In this document: positions 1-10,307 of the stretch, in pieces
Position numbering within the stretch: position 1 is the first letter of the stretch
Layout: each line of letters begins with the position of its first letter
Origin: Ryuthela nishihirai
Taxonomy: Eukaryota; Arthropoda; Arachnida; Araneae; Heptathelidae
Direction of reading: 5' to 3'
DNA length: 64,000 nt
Assembly (NCBI GenBank): GCA_038380435.1
Contig: JAWZYU010000007.1
Span: forward strand, 27,135,001 to 27,199,000
Program-made: the position numbers and the translations under genes
Notes under the pieces: generated by a model
What the model was told of the DNA's origin: nothing
Seen by the model: the letters and a program-made list of their open reading frames with translations, nothing else
Databases searched by the model: none

Positions 1-600
1 CCAGATGGTGAAGTGTGATTCATCATTCCAGAGAACGTAGTTCCATTTACTCAATAGTCCACTGGTGCCATGCTTTACCTCACTCCAACTGACGCTTGGC
101 ATTGATCTTCTTAATGTTAGGATTGTGCGTGGCTGCTCGACTATGGAAACCCATTCCTTGCAGCTTGCGACGAACTGTTATTACTGCTGGCGTTGCTTCC
201 AGAGACATTTGAAAACTCGTTGGTCAGTGTTGCAAACGACAGGCGATTTTGTCGCACCACCAGCTTCAGCATTTGGCGGTCCCGCTCTGTCATTTTATGT
301 GGCCTACCGTGATTGTACTGTTGTAGCTCCTAGGCATTTCCTCTTCCCAATAACATCATTTACAGTTGATCACGCAGCTGCAGCAGGGTCGAAATGCCTC
401 GAACTGATTTGTTGCTGACATCCTATGATAATAGCACGTTGAAAGTCACTGAGCTCTGCCGTACAGCCCCATTCTCCTGTTCATGCATGTCTATGAGGTA
501 TGTCAGGTCATACGCATCCTTTTATAACTGTTTGGGCCATGACTGTGGCATATATGAAAGAATCCACTGCTTTTACGGATATTTTTGATTGTATATGCAA
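1..600 (-). pseudogene. Tc1-like transposase, N-terminal half, decayed and cut by the window edge
   Basis: Read on the minus strand, successive frames give the start of a Tc1-family transposase: an ELSDFQRAIIIG-like first helix near 455-420, then TERDRQMLKLVVRQNRLSF (about 285-230), a TVRRKLQGMGFHSRA-like second helix (about 180-130), and VLWNDESHFTIW at 45-1, which carries the first catalytic aspartate. Tc1 transposases bind inverted terminal repeats and cut and paste DNA with a DDE/D triad; here only the DNA-binding half and the first D lie inside the window. Several frame changes and stops show it is dead. The 5' terminal repeat was not identified. A family-A SINE begins directly beside it. 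Confidence 0.8.
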
Positions 601-657
601 AGCAGAAGATGAGGGAGCAGCCTCCATTCATGCTGCCCAACCTTCGTTCGAAGGTGG

Positions 658-948
658 TTGGGTTGGGTTGTTTTACCTCTGAGCGGCACTTTTTTGCACA
701 CCATGGGCTAAATGGCCAGGTCACATGGACCCGAAGGCTCAGAGAAGGTTGGGGGAGGGGACCCACTGGAACAGCTGTTGGGAGACAGATGGTAGTCTCC
801 CGTCAAGGCCATCCAGTGTGTTCTTTAACGTGCACAGGGTGTGGCTCTCCCACACACGGGGCCACGGCTTAACGTCCCATCCGACGGACGGCGGCCTTTC
901 CAAGCCCATCGGTGTCCCCTACTGACCGTGGGCAGGGCGGGGAATTTT
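658..948 (-). repeat. SINE family A, copy 1 (tRNA head missing)
   Basis: The body of the GC-rich family-A SINE is present, from its tail (TTGGGTTGGGTTG on the plus strand) to GGGCGGGGAATT, but the tRNA-related head seen in full copies is absent. It is bounded by a near-perfect direct repeat, TTCGAAGGTGG at 647-657 and TCCGAAGGTGG at 949-959, so it probably inserted in this 5'-truncated form. Any open frames across it are incidental. Confidence 0.85.
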
Positions 949-959
949 TCCGAAGGTGG

Positions 960-1600
960 TAAAACGAACCACGAAAGTAAGCCACGATCTGAACGGTCAA
1001 TATCGGTAGATTACAAATTTCTGTGCCACAAGTGTTGAAGCCAATCCAACGACTCAAGTACTCACAGGCGTCATCGGAACTTGGTTGCTACAACTATAGT
1101 GCGTCATCTGCAACTCATTGGTAAGGTAACCAGGACAACTGAACAAACAAATCGTGTTACCGAAGTCTGCACGAAATTCCTCACTAATCCGCAGGACTAC
1201 AATTTCACCAAATTGTTCCCTGCAATAAATAGTGGATTTTTTTAACAATTCGAACACCCAGCAGTGGCCTAACCTAGGCCAGACCACACTTCATCCCAAA
1301 AAGGGAACGATTCGAAATCAAGACAATGTGTTTGATGCAATTTTGAGGGTGTACAACTACTTCAAACTGGCTCCTGATGCACATGCTATCAACGCTGAAC
1401 TCTACTCAGCAAAACTGAAGCATGTGCACTCTGTGATCCTTAAATGCTACTACACACATAGCTGAATATAGGGGGCACACCCCCCTTTCACAACACTAGT
1501 AAGGGTAATAGACGCAAATATTTATATTTCACGCATTGGAATTTCAGTTTCTTGTCCCCCACCCCCCTCTTACATTTTACATTTTCTCGAGTGAATATAG
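960..1600. other. unassigned sequence between SINE A copy 1 and the LINE
   Basis: No gene could be recognised. The stretch is more GC-rich than the window average and has short open frames on both strands, the longest 77 codons (1232-1465 plus; 1054-1287 minus), with no motif I know. Given its setting it is probably decayed transposon DNA, but nothing in it proves that. Confidence 0.3.
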
Positions 1601-1848
1601 ATTCACAGGATATGTTTATCAGCTGGTGGATAATCCTGAGCAGAAGTCATCGCAGGCACCTGAACTCTTTGCTTCTATTGGCATCGTCAAATTCTACGTT
1701 GGAGGAAATCTTCCAGTGTTGATGGCTTCAGCCTTTAGTAGTGGGGGAACGGGTCTTTGCCCCATGTCTGCGATTAGGGGGCTGTTTGATATTGTCGGCA
1801 TTCCCTCTCTCAATAAACATAGTTTCTTTAAACATCCCACTAACCATT

Positions 1849-2730
1849 TTCTCTCCATAGGTAGTTGGAATGTGAGGACTCTGCACAGAGCTTTTTCTCT
1901 TGATGTCCTCATACAAGAATTCCACCATTATAATTTAGATATTCTTGGTTTGAAAGAGACCAGATGGACAGATAAAGGTCAGATTCTTAAATATAATCTT
2001 AAATTTCTCTTTTCAGGGAGGGACGACAATAAGCATCACCGAGGCGTGGGTCTGCTTCTCAGCAGACACGCTAGCGATGCTCTTCTAGGATATGAGTGCA
2101 TTACTGAAAGGTTTCTTACAGCAAAATTTCAGACAAGGGTTAAAGACTTGAATGTTATCTGCTGTTATGCCCCCACTGAGGATGCCGATGAGGATGAGAA
2201 GGATAGGTTTTATGAACTTCAGGATATTTTGAATTCTGTCAAGAAAGGAGATATTACCCTTGTTCTTGGTGACGTCAATGCCAAAGTTGGTACTGACTCT
2301 GACCTTTGGGGAGGAGTAATAGGCCCTTTTGGTATTGGTAGCTGCAATGGCAATGGGCAACGTCTCCTACAGGTAAGTAAACTCAATGGATTCAGAATAA
2401 CTAACACTTATTACAAACACCGTGACATACATAAGTACACATGGGTTTCACCTGATGGGTTGCAAACCCATCAGGTGACTGCGTACTGATGGTACGCAGT
2501 CACCGCAGTACTGATGGTCTGCGTACTGATGGTACTGCGTACTGATGGTTGCTGTTAATTAATATGTAATCAATCAATATATAGAATATGATTGATTACA
2601 TATTAATTAACAGCAAATGGGCTAGTTCTGTTAGGAATACCAGGGCATATAGGGGAGCTGAAATTGGATCTGACCATTACCTTGTTAAAAGTGTGTTGCA
2701 ACTTAAACTTAAAAAGTGTTGTGCTAGAGT
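1849..2730 (+). pseudogene. LINE copy 1 APE endonuclease region (broken)
   Basis: This part encodes an exonuclease/endonuclease/phosphatase-fold nuclease that nicks target DNA to prime reverse transcription. Motifs in order: GSWNVRTL (about 1860-1883), LGLKETRW with the metal-binding glutamate (about 1945-1968), GVGLLLS (about 2046), VICCYAPTEDADEDEKDRF (about 2155-2210), LGDVNAKVG (about 2265-2291), YTWVSPDG (about 2436-2459), then after a disruption MIDYILI (2588 on) and GSDHYLV (about 2664-2685) with the catalytic aspartate-histidine pair. All expected motifs remain, but the frame is cut between SPDG and IDYILI by inserted hairpin sequence that adds stops. Confidence 0.85.
2449..2616. repeat. 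nested hairpins and short repeats disrupting LINE copy 1
   Basis: Three inverted repeats lie end to end: 13-bp arms at 2449-2461 and 2465-2477 (CACCTGATGGGTT with a 3-base loop), 12-bp arms at 2475-2486 and 2492-2503 (GTGACTGCGTAC), and 27-bp perfect arms at 2549-2575 and 2590-2616. Between them the motif CTGATGGT, usually as GCGTACTGATGGT, recurs four times (about 2481, 2505, 2521, 2538). In the homologous LINE copy the SPDG and DYILI segments are separated by only a few codons, so most of this is extra sequence made from flanking LINE bases. Confidence 0.85.
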
Positions 2731-5233
2731 TAAAAAATTTACTTTTAATAATGAAGCTCTGAAAGATCCAGTTATAGCCAAAGCTTACCATGATAGGTTA
2801 CTTAGTCATTATGACAGTCATGGTTTGCTTACTACTGAAGTTGAGGAAGAATGGGATCATTTTAAACAGGCTTTTTTGGACACTAACAGTACTTTTTTAG
2901 GAAAAAAGGAGCAGAAGAGGCAGAATTATCTAAGTGATAAGGCACTTGAGCTTATTTCGGAAAGAAAGAACTGCAGGAATGTCTTTAATCAATACCCTAC
3001 TAGTCCTAATAGAAAGCATTACAGAGAACTTAATAAACGTGTAAAAGATGTTAGCTGCTGATAAGAATCTTTGGCTTGATGGTTTGGCTGACAAAGCCGA
3101 GGAAGCAGTTAGACAGCACAACAGCAGAGAGCTGTACCAGATAGTTAATGTTTCATGTGGTAGAAAACGGACAGGCATACAAGGATTGAAGGATAAACAA
3201 GGTAAGGTTATAGAAGGGGAGGATTCTGTCATGGCTAGGTGGGCTGAGCATTTCAGTGATGTTCTAAACAATGTAGTTGGTTCTGCTCCCATTGTTTGCA
3301 GTGATGATGGATGCATTGGTGGCTTTAATGTTGGCCCATAACACAATCTGAAGTTATTTTGGCTGTTTCTAAACTTAAACTACATAAATCCCCAGGGGTA
3401 GATGAAATTACTACTGAAATGCTTAGAGCTGGGAATGTTTCGGTTACCACTTGGATGACTGAAATTCTGAATATCTTTTATGATAAAGGCATGGTTCCTA
3501 AGGATTGAGCTATTGTTATCCCTATTTTCAAAAAAGGTGATCGCAGTTCTTGTGATAACTATAGGGGTATCAGCCTACTCTCTGTTCCAGGTAAAGTTCT
3601 TTCCATGATTGTGCTTAATAGAATTAAGTCTGGTTGACAGTCAATTGCGTGATGAGCAATGTGGATTCAGAAGTGGTAGGGGATGTGTGGATCAGATATT
3701 TTCACTTAGGCAGATTCTTGAGAAATGTTTAGAGTTTCAGAAACCTTTGGTTGCTAGCTTTGTTGATTTCAAAAAGGCTTTTGACTCTGTTGATCGTCAT
3801 AATTTGTGGTTGATTGTGAGATCATATGGTATACCAGACAAGTTAGTTAACATAATGAAAGCTCTCTATAATAACACCGAGTCGTGTGTGAGAGTTGGTA
3901 AGGCTTGTAGGAATTGGTTTAGCATTACTTCTGGTGTTCGACAAGGGTGCATTTTGTCTCCTTTTCTCTTTAGCTTGGTTATTGATTATGTTATGCGAAA
4001 TTCACTTCAAGGGAAAGATTTTGGCCTTAAATGGGCTGGAGATACGAAAATTTCTGATTTAGATTATGCTGATGATTTAGCCCTTTTGGCAAATGATGTT
4101 GATGAGATGAACTCTTTCATTCGAGCCGTTGATGAGACTGGTAGTAGAGTAGGTTTGTTATAAACAGAGAGAAAACTAAAGTGATGAAAATTGGTCAGGC
4201 AGGCTGTGATTCAGTTAATCTGAATGGTTGCAGTCTTGAGCAGGTGTCACAGTTTAGTTATCTTGGGAGCTATGTAACAGATAATGGTGATGTGCGGCAT
4301 GAGATTAACAGTTGGGTTGGGTTGTTTTACCTCTGAGCGGCACTTTTTTGCACACCATGGGCTAAATGGCCAGGTCACATGGACCCCGAAGGCTCAGAGA
4401 AGGTTGGGGGAGGGGACCCACTGGAACAGCTGTTGGGAGACAGATGGTAGTCTCCCGTCAAGGCCATCTAGCGTTTTTTAACGTGCACAGGGTATGACTC
4501 TCCCGCACACGGGGCCACGGCTTAACGTCCCATCCGACGGACGGCGGCCTTTCCAAGCCCATCGGTGTCCCCTACTGACCGTGGGCAGGGCGGGGAATTT
4601 TGCGGAGATAAATCTCAACGCTGACCCAGCTGGGACTCGAACCTGGGAACTACAGATTACGAGCCTGGCGCGCTACCGACTGAGCCACCCCCGCCCCATG
4701 AGATTAACAGACGAATAGGGATTGCTGCCGGGACTTTTAAGAATCTATGGAGAGTGTGGAGAAATAGGCGTATACACCTAAAGACTAAAATTAGACTGTA
4801 TAATAGTTTGGTTCTTTCTAGGGTTAGTTATGGTAGTGAAACTTGGACACTTTGTAAACAAGAGAACAGGAAACTAGATGCTTTTGATTCCAGATGCTTA
4901 CGCAGTATCTTGGGCATTAGGTGGTTCAACTTTGTAACTAATGATGAGGTTATGCAAAGGAGTTTGCAACCTCCTTTAAGCAGCATATTGTGCAGAGAGA
5001 GACTCCGTCGGTTTGGCCATGTTGCCCGTATGAATAATTATAGATTGGCGAATAGGGTTATGAACAGTGTGCCTAAAGGCCTCAGAAAGAAGGGGAGACC
5101 TAGGATGCGGTGGGCAGACAATGTCAAACAGGACCTGGTTAGAATTGGTGTGCAGTGGCCAGATGCAGTAGATGTAGCTCAGGATAGACTTGCTTGGAGA
5201 ACTAAATTGCACTCTCTGGTTGGACCTCCGTAG
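2731..5233 (+). pseudogene. LINE copy 1 connector, reverse transcriptase and C-terminal domain (broken)
   Basis: After the nuclease comes a lysine-rich connector (about 2731-3335), then the polymerase: KLHKSPGVDEITTEM (about 3376-3420), IPIFKKGD and NYRGISLL (about 3520-3580), FVDFKKAFDSVDR with the first catalytic aspartate (D codon 3765-3767), SGVRQGCILSPFLF (about 3929-3969), and YADD at 4065-4076. The thumb and C-terminal part continues past the SINE: NSLVLSRVSYGSETWTL (about 4801-4850), FDSRCLRSILGIRW and KKGRPRMRWADNVKQDL (about 5090-5140). The catalytic YADD is intact, but a TGA at about 3508 and several frameshifts stop translation. Confidence 0.85.
4312..4696 (-). repeat. SINE family A, copy 2 (full length, inside the LINE)
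   Basis: A full family-A SINE. Its tRNA-related head is at the right end on the minus strand: B box GGTTCGAGTCC (4633-4643) and A box TGGCTCAGTCGG (4676-4687), the two internal RNA polymerase III promoter boxes. The head resembles elongator tRNA-Met except that the anticodon position reads CGT. The body includes GGGACGTTAAGCC and GTGCACGTTAAA, and the tail is a CAACCC-type repeat, not poly(A). A perfect 14-bp target duplication CATGAGATTAACAG flanks it (4298-4311 and 4697-4710), and the LINE reading frame resumes on the far side. Confidence 0.93.
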
Positions 5234-5265
5234 CCCATGGCTGCTTGAGGAGGAGGAGGAGGAGG

Positions 5266-5600
5266 ATTGTATTTCTTGCCTCCATCCCTCGATTTTTTTT
5301 TTAGATCGGACCTATCTACACGATTGGTAAACAAATAGCAATCGGTAACAATTTTTACCCATTCCTGCATCATCCTCACTTTGTGGAAGGGGACCGTCAT
5401 GTTGGTGCAGGAAAAGATCTTTACCGAACTGTTGCCATAAAGTTGGGAGTAGAGAATGTCATTATAGGCCGCGGATTTCAGAGTCCCCTTCAGCCCCCAG
5501 CACAAACCATTAAGAACAGCCTCAGAGCATGATGCTTCCTCTACAAAACTTACACGATTTGGTAAACAAATAGCTCCAAGACAAAACCACGCTTTTGACC
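5266..5600 (-). pseudogene. Tc1-like transposase, central fragment
   Basis: On the minus strand the segment GTLKSAAYNDIL (about 5500-5455), followed by LYGNSS and FHKVRMMQEWVK (about 5400-5350), matches the core of Tc1 transposases, where NATAYNDIL-type and DNAPVHKAR-type motifs surround the second catalytic aspartate. In this copy the D-containing motif is garbled by frame changes. It belongs to the same broad lineage as the fragment at 1-600, but the order on the strand rules out one copy. A 21-22 base direct repeat (ACACGATTGGTAAACAAATAG and its one-base variant, about 5317 and 5549) brackets most of it. A 148-codon open frame overlaps it but is not an intact gene. Confidence 0.6.
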
Positions 5601-5900
5601 AAGGAAAAACTTCAAGAACTGCCATTCAAGCTTCTTCCCCCACTCAGCGTATAGATCGGGACACAGCTCCTTTTGACTATCACCTCTTTCATCCTATGGC
5701 TCATTTTCTTCGAAGTAGGCAGTTTCAAACATTTCAGGAAGTTGAAAATGATATTGGGAGTTTCATTTCCAATGAACAAGCACGATACTGAAGAGGAATC
5801 GATTTGCAATGGCCAGAGCAATTTATGATTGTTTCACAGAATTTTATTTGCATAGTAATTATCATTTCTAAAGTAGACGATAAAACGCCGCCTTGCTAGT
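5601..5900 (+). pseudogene. mariner-like transposase, C-terminal fragment
   Basis: On the plus strand, frames around 5636-5830 read IDRDTAPFDYHLFHPMAHFL, then a NEQARY-RRGIDLQWPEQF stretch. This matches the end of mariner transposases, where the third catalytic aspartate sits in a PDLAPSDYHLF-type motif followed by a WEDGI.KLPERW-type motif. Only this last part is present, and it abuts the Tc1 fragment on the left. Confidence 0.6.
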
Positions 5901-6054
5901 ACTTTTGTATGGGCATTTGTGTAATCGACATAAAAAATAAAGATTCCTGGGGTAGCCGTAATGGATAAACTCGTACGGAGGGCGATCAAAACCTTCTTGA
6001 CAACGGTTTGTAGATTTGCACTCGTTCCTCCTAAGTTAACGAGCCACGACTTAT

Positions 6055-7300
6055 TTGAAAGCTTGTCTAAACTTTTCATTGTTTAAAACAAAGGCCATAT
6101 CATTTCTCTCTTCGCTGGCGACGCATAAAGTTCCATCTGCGAAATCTGTGTTCTTGCTATGGAGGCTACTAAATACAGGGAAAGATATTTTCATAAGGTT
6201 GCAGCTTGGGGACGACGCAAAAACAATTCAATCCGATTTATCACAAGTACATGGGGATCATACCTGTTCCTATAGCACTGTTACAGGATGGATGCACAAA
6301 TTCATAGGACAGAGCTTTGAAGACCTCCTCGTACAGAAAAACCGAAGGAGGCAATAAACGAGAGAACAAGTGCTGCTCTTCGTGAACTCATTTTCATTTA
6401 AGAGAAATATATCATTATCAACAAAAATAAGAATAAAAAAAATAATGATATAAGAAATATCAAAAAATGAAGATATATCATTTAAGGAAAACGCACACCT
6501 CAGCCGTTCAATTAATAAGTTTAGATGTGAATATGGAAACAATTATTCATCAACATTTATAGTCCCACAAACTGACCAAACAGCTAAAAAGGGCTAGAAC
6601 AAAAAATGTGCTGTGGACCGAAAAAGCTTGGGAAAACACTGCTTCAAAGGACCGGACATCAGTAAAATGAAAATAACAGAGGACAGGATTCATATTTGAA
6701 CCTAATGACCCAAACGGTTAACAGACATTGTCGCAGATAGACATGATTTTATTACTATAAAACTCCCAGAAAGATCCAACAACCACATTTTGGTTGCAGA
6801 TAAACCACCTCCAAATCCTCTGACAAGACTTGGGAGGAAGAGGATGGTCACAATTGTTTTAATTCCGAAGGAGTGGTAGGCGGTGGCTACCTTACCTGAA
6901 AAAATGATTATAAATGGCCAATACACCATTGCTTTCTTTACCCAAAATGGTTAAGGAGCAGCATCCAATAATATGCGTGTCAAGGGTTTTTCTTCTTCAT
7001 GACAATGCCAGTGCTCACAAAACTAGCAAGTTACGACCTATGTGGAGCAGGAAAAAATCAAATGGCAATCCCATCCAGTATTTCCACCCGATCTTGCATC
7101 ATGCGATTTCTCGTTGTTTCCAAAAATTAGAAGAACTTGCTGGAAAGCCTTTTCCAAGGGTGCAAGACGTTATAAAATGTGTTCATTCAGAGTTGTGGAG
7201 CATTCCCCAACAGGAGTACCACCAAGAGTTCCAAAATTGGCGTAGACGTCTGCAACTTTGCGTAGATGCTAGATGAGAGTACTTTGAAAGACAGTAAAAG
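6055..7300 (+). pseudogene. mariner-like transposase, interrupted and frameshifted
   Basis: An N-terminal DNA-binding segment ends in GDHTCSYSTVTGWMHKF (6259-6310). After an unrelated AT-rich insert of about 350 bp (6360-6715), the catalytic part resumes: a WVAEDKPPP-like stretch (about 6790-6812), FLLHDNASAHKTSKL with the second catalytic aspartate (about 6985-7035), and FPPDLASCDFSLFPKI with the third (about 7081-7126), giving a DD..D-type mariner signature. Mariner transposases move TA-flanked elements by cut and paste. Frame changes and the insert rule out activity. Terminal repeats were not identified. Confidence 0.75.
6590..6690. repeat. dispersed repeat F, copy 1 (hAT-end-like)
   Basis: This segment matches 10308-10415 over about 100 bp, including TGTGGACCGAAAAAGCTTGG and GGACATCAGTAAAA. 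Reversed, it contains CAGTGTTTTCCCAAGCTTTT, like the terminal repeat of many hAT transposons. It lies within the insert that splits the mariner transposase. Confidence 0.5.
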
Positions 7301-7425
7301 TTAAGTGAAATGGTTTGTTTTCTGCAGATGCATGTCAAGAACTTTTTGAATGCCCCTTTTATACTCTGAAGCAGACGATGTAACACTGATTCACACGAAC
7401 TGAATGGATAGTCTAGATGATGTGG

Positions 7426-7809
7426 GTTGGGTTGTTTTACCTCTGAGCGGCACTTTTTTGCACACAATGGGCTAAATGGCCAGGTCACAGGGACCCCGAA
7501 GGCTCAGAGAAGGTTGGGGGAGGGGACCCACTGGAACAGCTGTTGGGAGACAGATGGTAGCCTGCCGTCAAGGCCATCCAGCGTGTTCTTTAACGTGCAC
7601 AGGGTATGGCTCTCCCGCACACGGGGCCAGGGCTTAACGTCCCATCCGACGGACGGCGGCCTTTCCAAGCCCATCGGTGTCCCCTACTGACCGTGGGCAG
7701 GGCGGGGAATTTTGCGGAGATAAATCTCAACGCTGACCCAGCAGTGACTCGAACCTGGTAACTACATATTACGAGCCTGGCGCGCTACCGACTGAGCCAC
7801 CCCCGCCCC
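7426..7809 (-). repeat. SINE family A, copy 3 (full length)
   Basis: Full body and tRNA-related head. The A box (TGGCTCAGTCGG, minus strand) is intact; the B box region reads GGTTCGAGTCAC. The flanking direct repeat CTAGATGATGTGG (7413-7425 and 7810-7822) is the target duplication. It lies just downstream of the mariner fragment. Confidence 0.92.
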
Positions 7810-8040
7810 CTAGATGATGTGGCAAATAATGGTTACAAAACAAATAAAAATTATATTTTTTTTAGATTAGGCAAATGAATGCTAAATTTAAAATCCGCTT
7901 ATTTTTTGTGATTATTTTTGTTGGGGCAGTGGCCTAATAAATGCAACCATATCTGATTACATGCAAAGCTATAGATTTCTGAACAGTTATAAAAGTTGCC
8001 TACAGGCTTCAAGGAGCAAATTTAAGAAATGAGGAAATGA

Positions 8041-8400
8041 TTATCCCAAACAGGATTTCGTTTATCTCTGAGCAGCACTTTAATGCACACAATTGGCTGT
8101 CACATAGACCCAACGGTTTAGGTAATGGAAGGAGACGCCTGAACAACTATTAGGAAACAGATGGAAATCTTCAGTCAAGGCCATTCAGCAAATCCTTCTT
8201 TAAGCTGAACAGGGTACGGTTTTACTGCAAACGGGCCTTTCTCACTAAATGCAGAACGTTATTGGTGAAAATTATTAAATCTAAATTCTGCTCTCAGTGA
8301 TCGTTTCGCTTCATTTGGAGCTTGAAACTGTGAACATAAGGATATGAACATGCAACAGAGCCAGATCCTGCCTCCTCGAAAAGGATCCATCAGAATTGGC
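8041..8400 (-). repeat. SINE family A, old diverged copy 4
   Basis: Blocks such as ATCTCTGAGCAGCACTTTAA, GCACACAATTGGCTG, GGAAACAGATGG and TCAAGGCCATTCAGC appear in family-A order with many substitutions and deletions. Nothing beyond 8240 aligns clearly, so the right boundary is approximate. Confidence 0.6.
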
Positions 8401-10026
8401 CTCTAATGCAACAGCTCATGTACAAGTGATTAAAGAATTAAATTGCAATGTGGTTGAACCGTAGTTACGGTTAGTTGAGGATTATCAATGTATATTGATC
8501 TCACTTTCGTTACTAGGGCAGAGTGGTAACAAGGGACACATTTGAGTGGATACTTATATGGCGATTCCAGTGAACACCACAAATGCAATCAAAATAAAAG
8601 AGGCTCGCTATATCATCCATCGATAACCACACTTTCACAGACAAGACAGACAAATGTAGACATGTTTTTGATTTTAAATTTATTTACAAAATAACATTTA
8701 TTATTAAGATTACATTATAAGGTATTTTAGCACTGGTATTCTTCAAAGATGAAAATATAACAAGTCGTTTTTTTTTATCAGCAAGATACAGAATTTTAGA
8801 CCTGTTTTTCAATATCTGACAAAAACAGCATGCAAGTGTAATGAGCAATGCGAGAGGGCATAAACAATCCCTCAATTCAGAAAATGACCATCACGGTATG
8901 AAAGCAGAATTCTTTCAAAATTTAATGAAAATTATATTCCCTTTCATTCGATCCAAGATGACAATTAAAAAATGTCCAAGACTTTTTTCCCCTCCACAGA
9001 CCAATCAGCTTCAACAATAAATGCAAAAAGACTCGAGGATAAGAAAATATTAAATTTATACTTTATGTGTAATACTGCATTATATGACATATTTTTCTAA
9101 AACTTTTACATGATTAACGTGAATATCAGGAGTACAGTTTGCTTTGTGCAGTGCTCTTCAAACCCGTTAATTTTGAAGTAATAAAACTGTACTTTAAGAC
9201 AGCAATTATTCAGTTACATGAAAAATTGTGGCATCAGCTGCCTCAAACAGAGTTAACGGAAAAAAATAAACTTAATGGCAGAAGTCACTTTAAATTACCT
9301 CATTTATTTTTGGAATTCCCCATATGAAGTAATAAGGTTTGTTGACTCTTTGATTCAGTGGTTTCCAGGTTCCTAACGTTTTACAATAGGAATTTATTGG
9401 CTGTGAGCCTCGATTCTCCATGGTGGGAGGATGGATTAATGAAAAATTGGAAATTTCAAAATCCAATGACTTACAATTTCTACTTGCATCTTAAAACCTC
9501 AAATATTTAATCAAAATCAAGCGTTAACTCCTCCCTAAGAAACATATTGAAAGATATTGACTAAGACTAAGAAAACATATTGACTAAGACCCATTTCAAT
9601 AACTATTAACATGGCCAATCCCCCCTCCTTTCACCATCAGTTTGCAATATTACCTAAGCAATTCTATATCATTCAACCACAACTGCAACAAAATTTCATT
9701 AGTAAATAATTGTGTATATTTTAAACTGAAAATGCCACTTTTCCTATATAAAAAAACATTTACAATAAAATGGTCAGGTTTTTGCCGGTCTCGTGGCCGC
9801 TTGGCTAACTTGCCTGACTGTGGATCAAAGCCGGGGGATCCTTACCTGGAGCATGAAACCAGATAACACGGATGTTTCTTTCTTCTGGGACTTCGCCTTC
9901 TCATAGATTTTCTGTATGGTGTATTATACTGAAAGATTCCTCACACAGTATTATACTGAAAGATTCCTCACTCATCTATGAATACTTCAGGGTATTTTTT
10001 ATTTTAAAGTTTTCAGAAGGTTAAAT
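8401..10026. other. AT-rich sequence without recognisable genes
   Basis: Only short open frames occur. A small tandem duplication (TATACTGAAAGATTCCTCAC, twice, about 9928-9970) and a weak tRNA-like segment at about 9790-9850 (GGTCTCGTGGCCGCTTGGC) are the only structure seen. Confidence 0.4.
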
Positions 10027-10150
10027 TGTTTTATCTCTAAACTGCATTTTATGCATACCCTGAGACTCAAAGAGTTGGGTAGGGGAAGAGAGTTCACTAG
10101 ACAGCTGCAAGAAACGATAGAAGTTTCCGATCAATGGTTTCTAATCTGCT
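10027..10150 (-). repeat. SINE family A, old fragment 5
   Basis: TTGTTTTATCTCTAAACTGC, ATGCATACCCTGAGACTCAA, GTTGGGTAGGGGAAGAG and AGACAGCTGCAAGAAACGAT follow the left part of the family-A body in order, heavily substituted. The head is absent. Confidence 0.5.
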
Positions 10151-10307
10151 TCCCAACTAGTGTGGTGTGTAAGATCTTCAACGAAATACTTACGTTTATG
10201 CAAAAAATTTTCAAAAAAATTCATTGTAAATTCGTCCTTTTCAGATAAACATAAAACTGAGAAAAAAAAATTATTGCAAAATAAAGCCGGTTATATTAAC
10301 TAATAAT

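Larger units (their letters stand above)
1600..5265 (+). mobile_element. RTE-like non-LTR retrotransposon, copy 1 (near full length, inactivated)
   Basis: A LINE with one long coding region: APE-type endonuclease, connector, reverse transcriptase and a C-terminal domain. Such elements copy themselves by target-primed reverse transcription. The 5' end is placed where similarity to the copy at 58 kb begins. The 3' end follows GGCTGCTTGAGG (5239-5250) and a GGA-rich run to about 5265. The element is broken by a 385-bp SINE at 4312-4696, a scrambled palindromic insertion at about 2462-2589, frameshifts near 3061, 3341, 3640 and 4160, and a stop at about 3508. The RTE-superfamily label rests on overall layout and the RT motifs; the exact clade is uncertain. 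Confidence 0.85.

Noticed and set aside
4630..4696. Possible minus-strand tRNA-Met/Thr gene
   Set aside because: It is the head of a SINE A copy, repeated at many sites and flanked by target duplications.
5179..5625. 148-codon minus-strand open frame as a host protein
   Set aside because: It spans the LINE 3' end, a GGA repeat and a Tc1 transposase fragment with the wrong frame for the catalytic motif.
9790..9900. Possible third tRNA-derived SINE
   Set aside because: Only a weak A-box-like stretch and a degraded B box are visible and no second copy was found.
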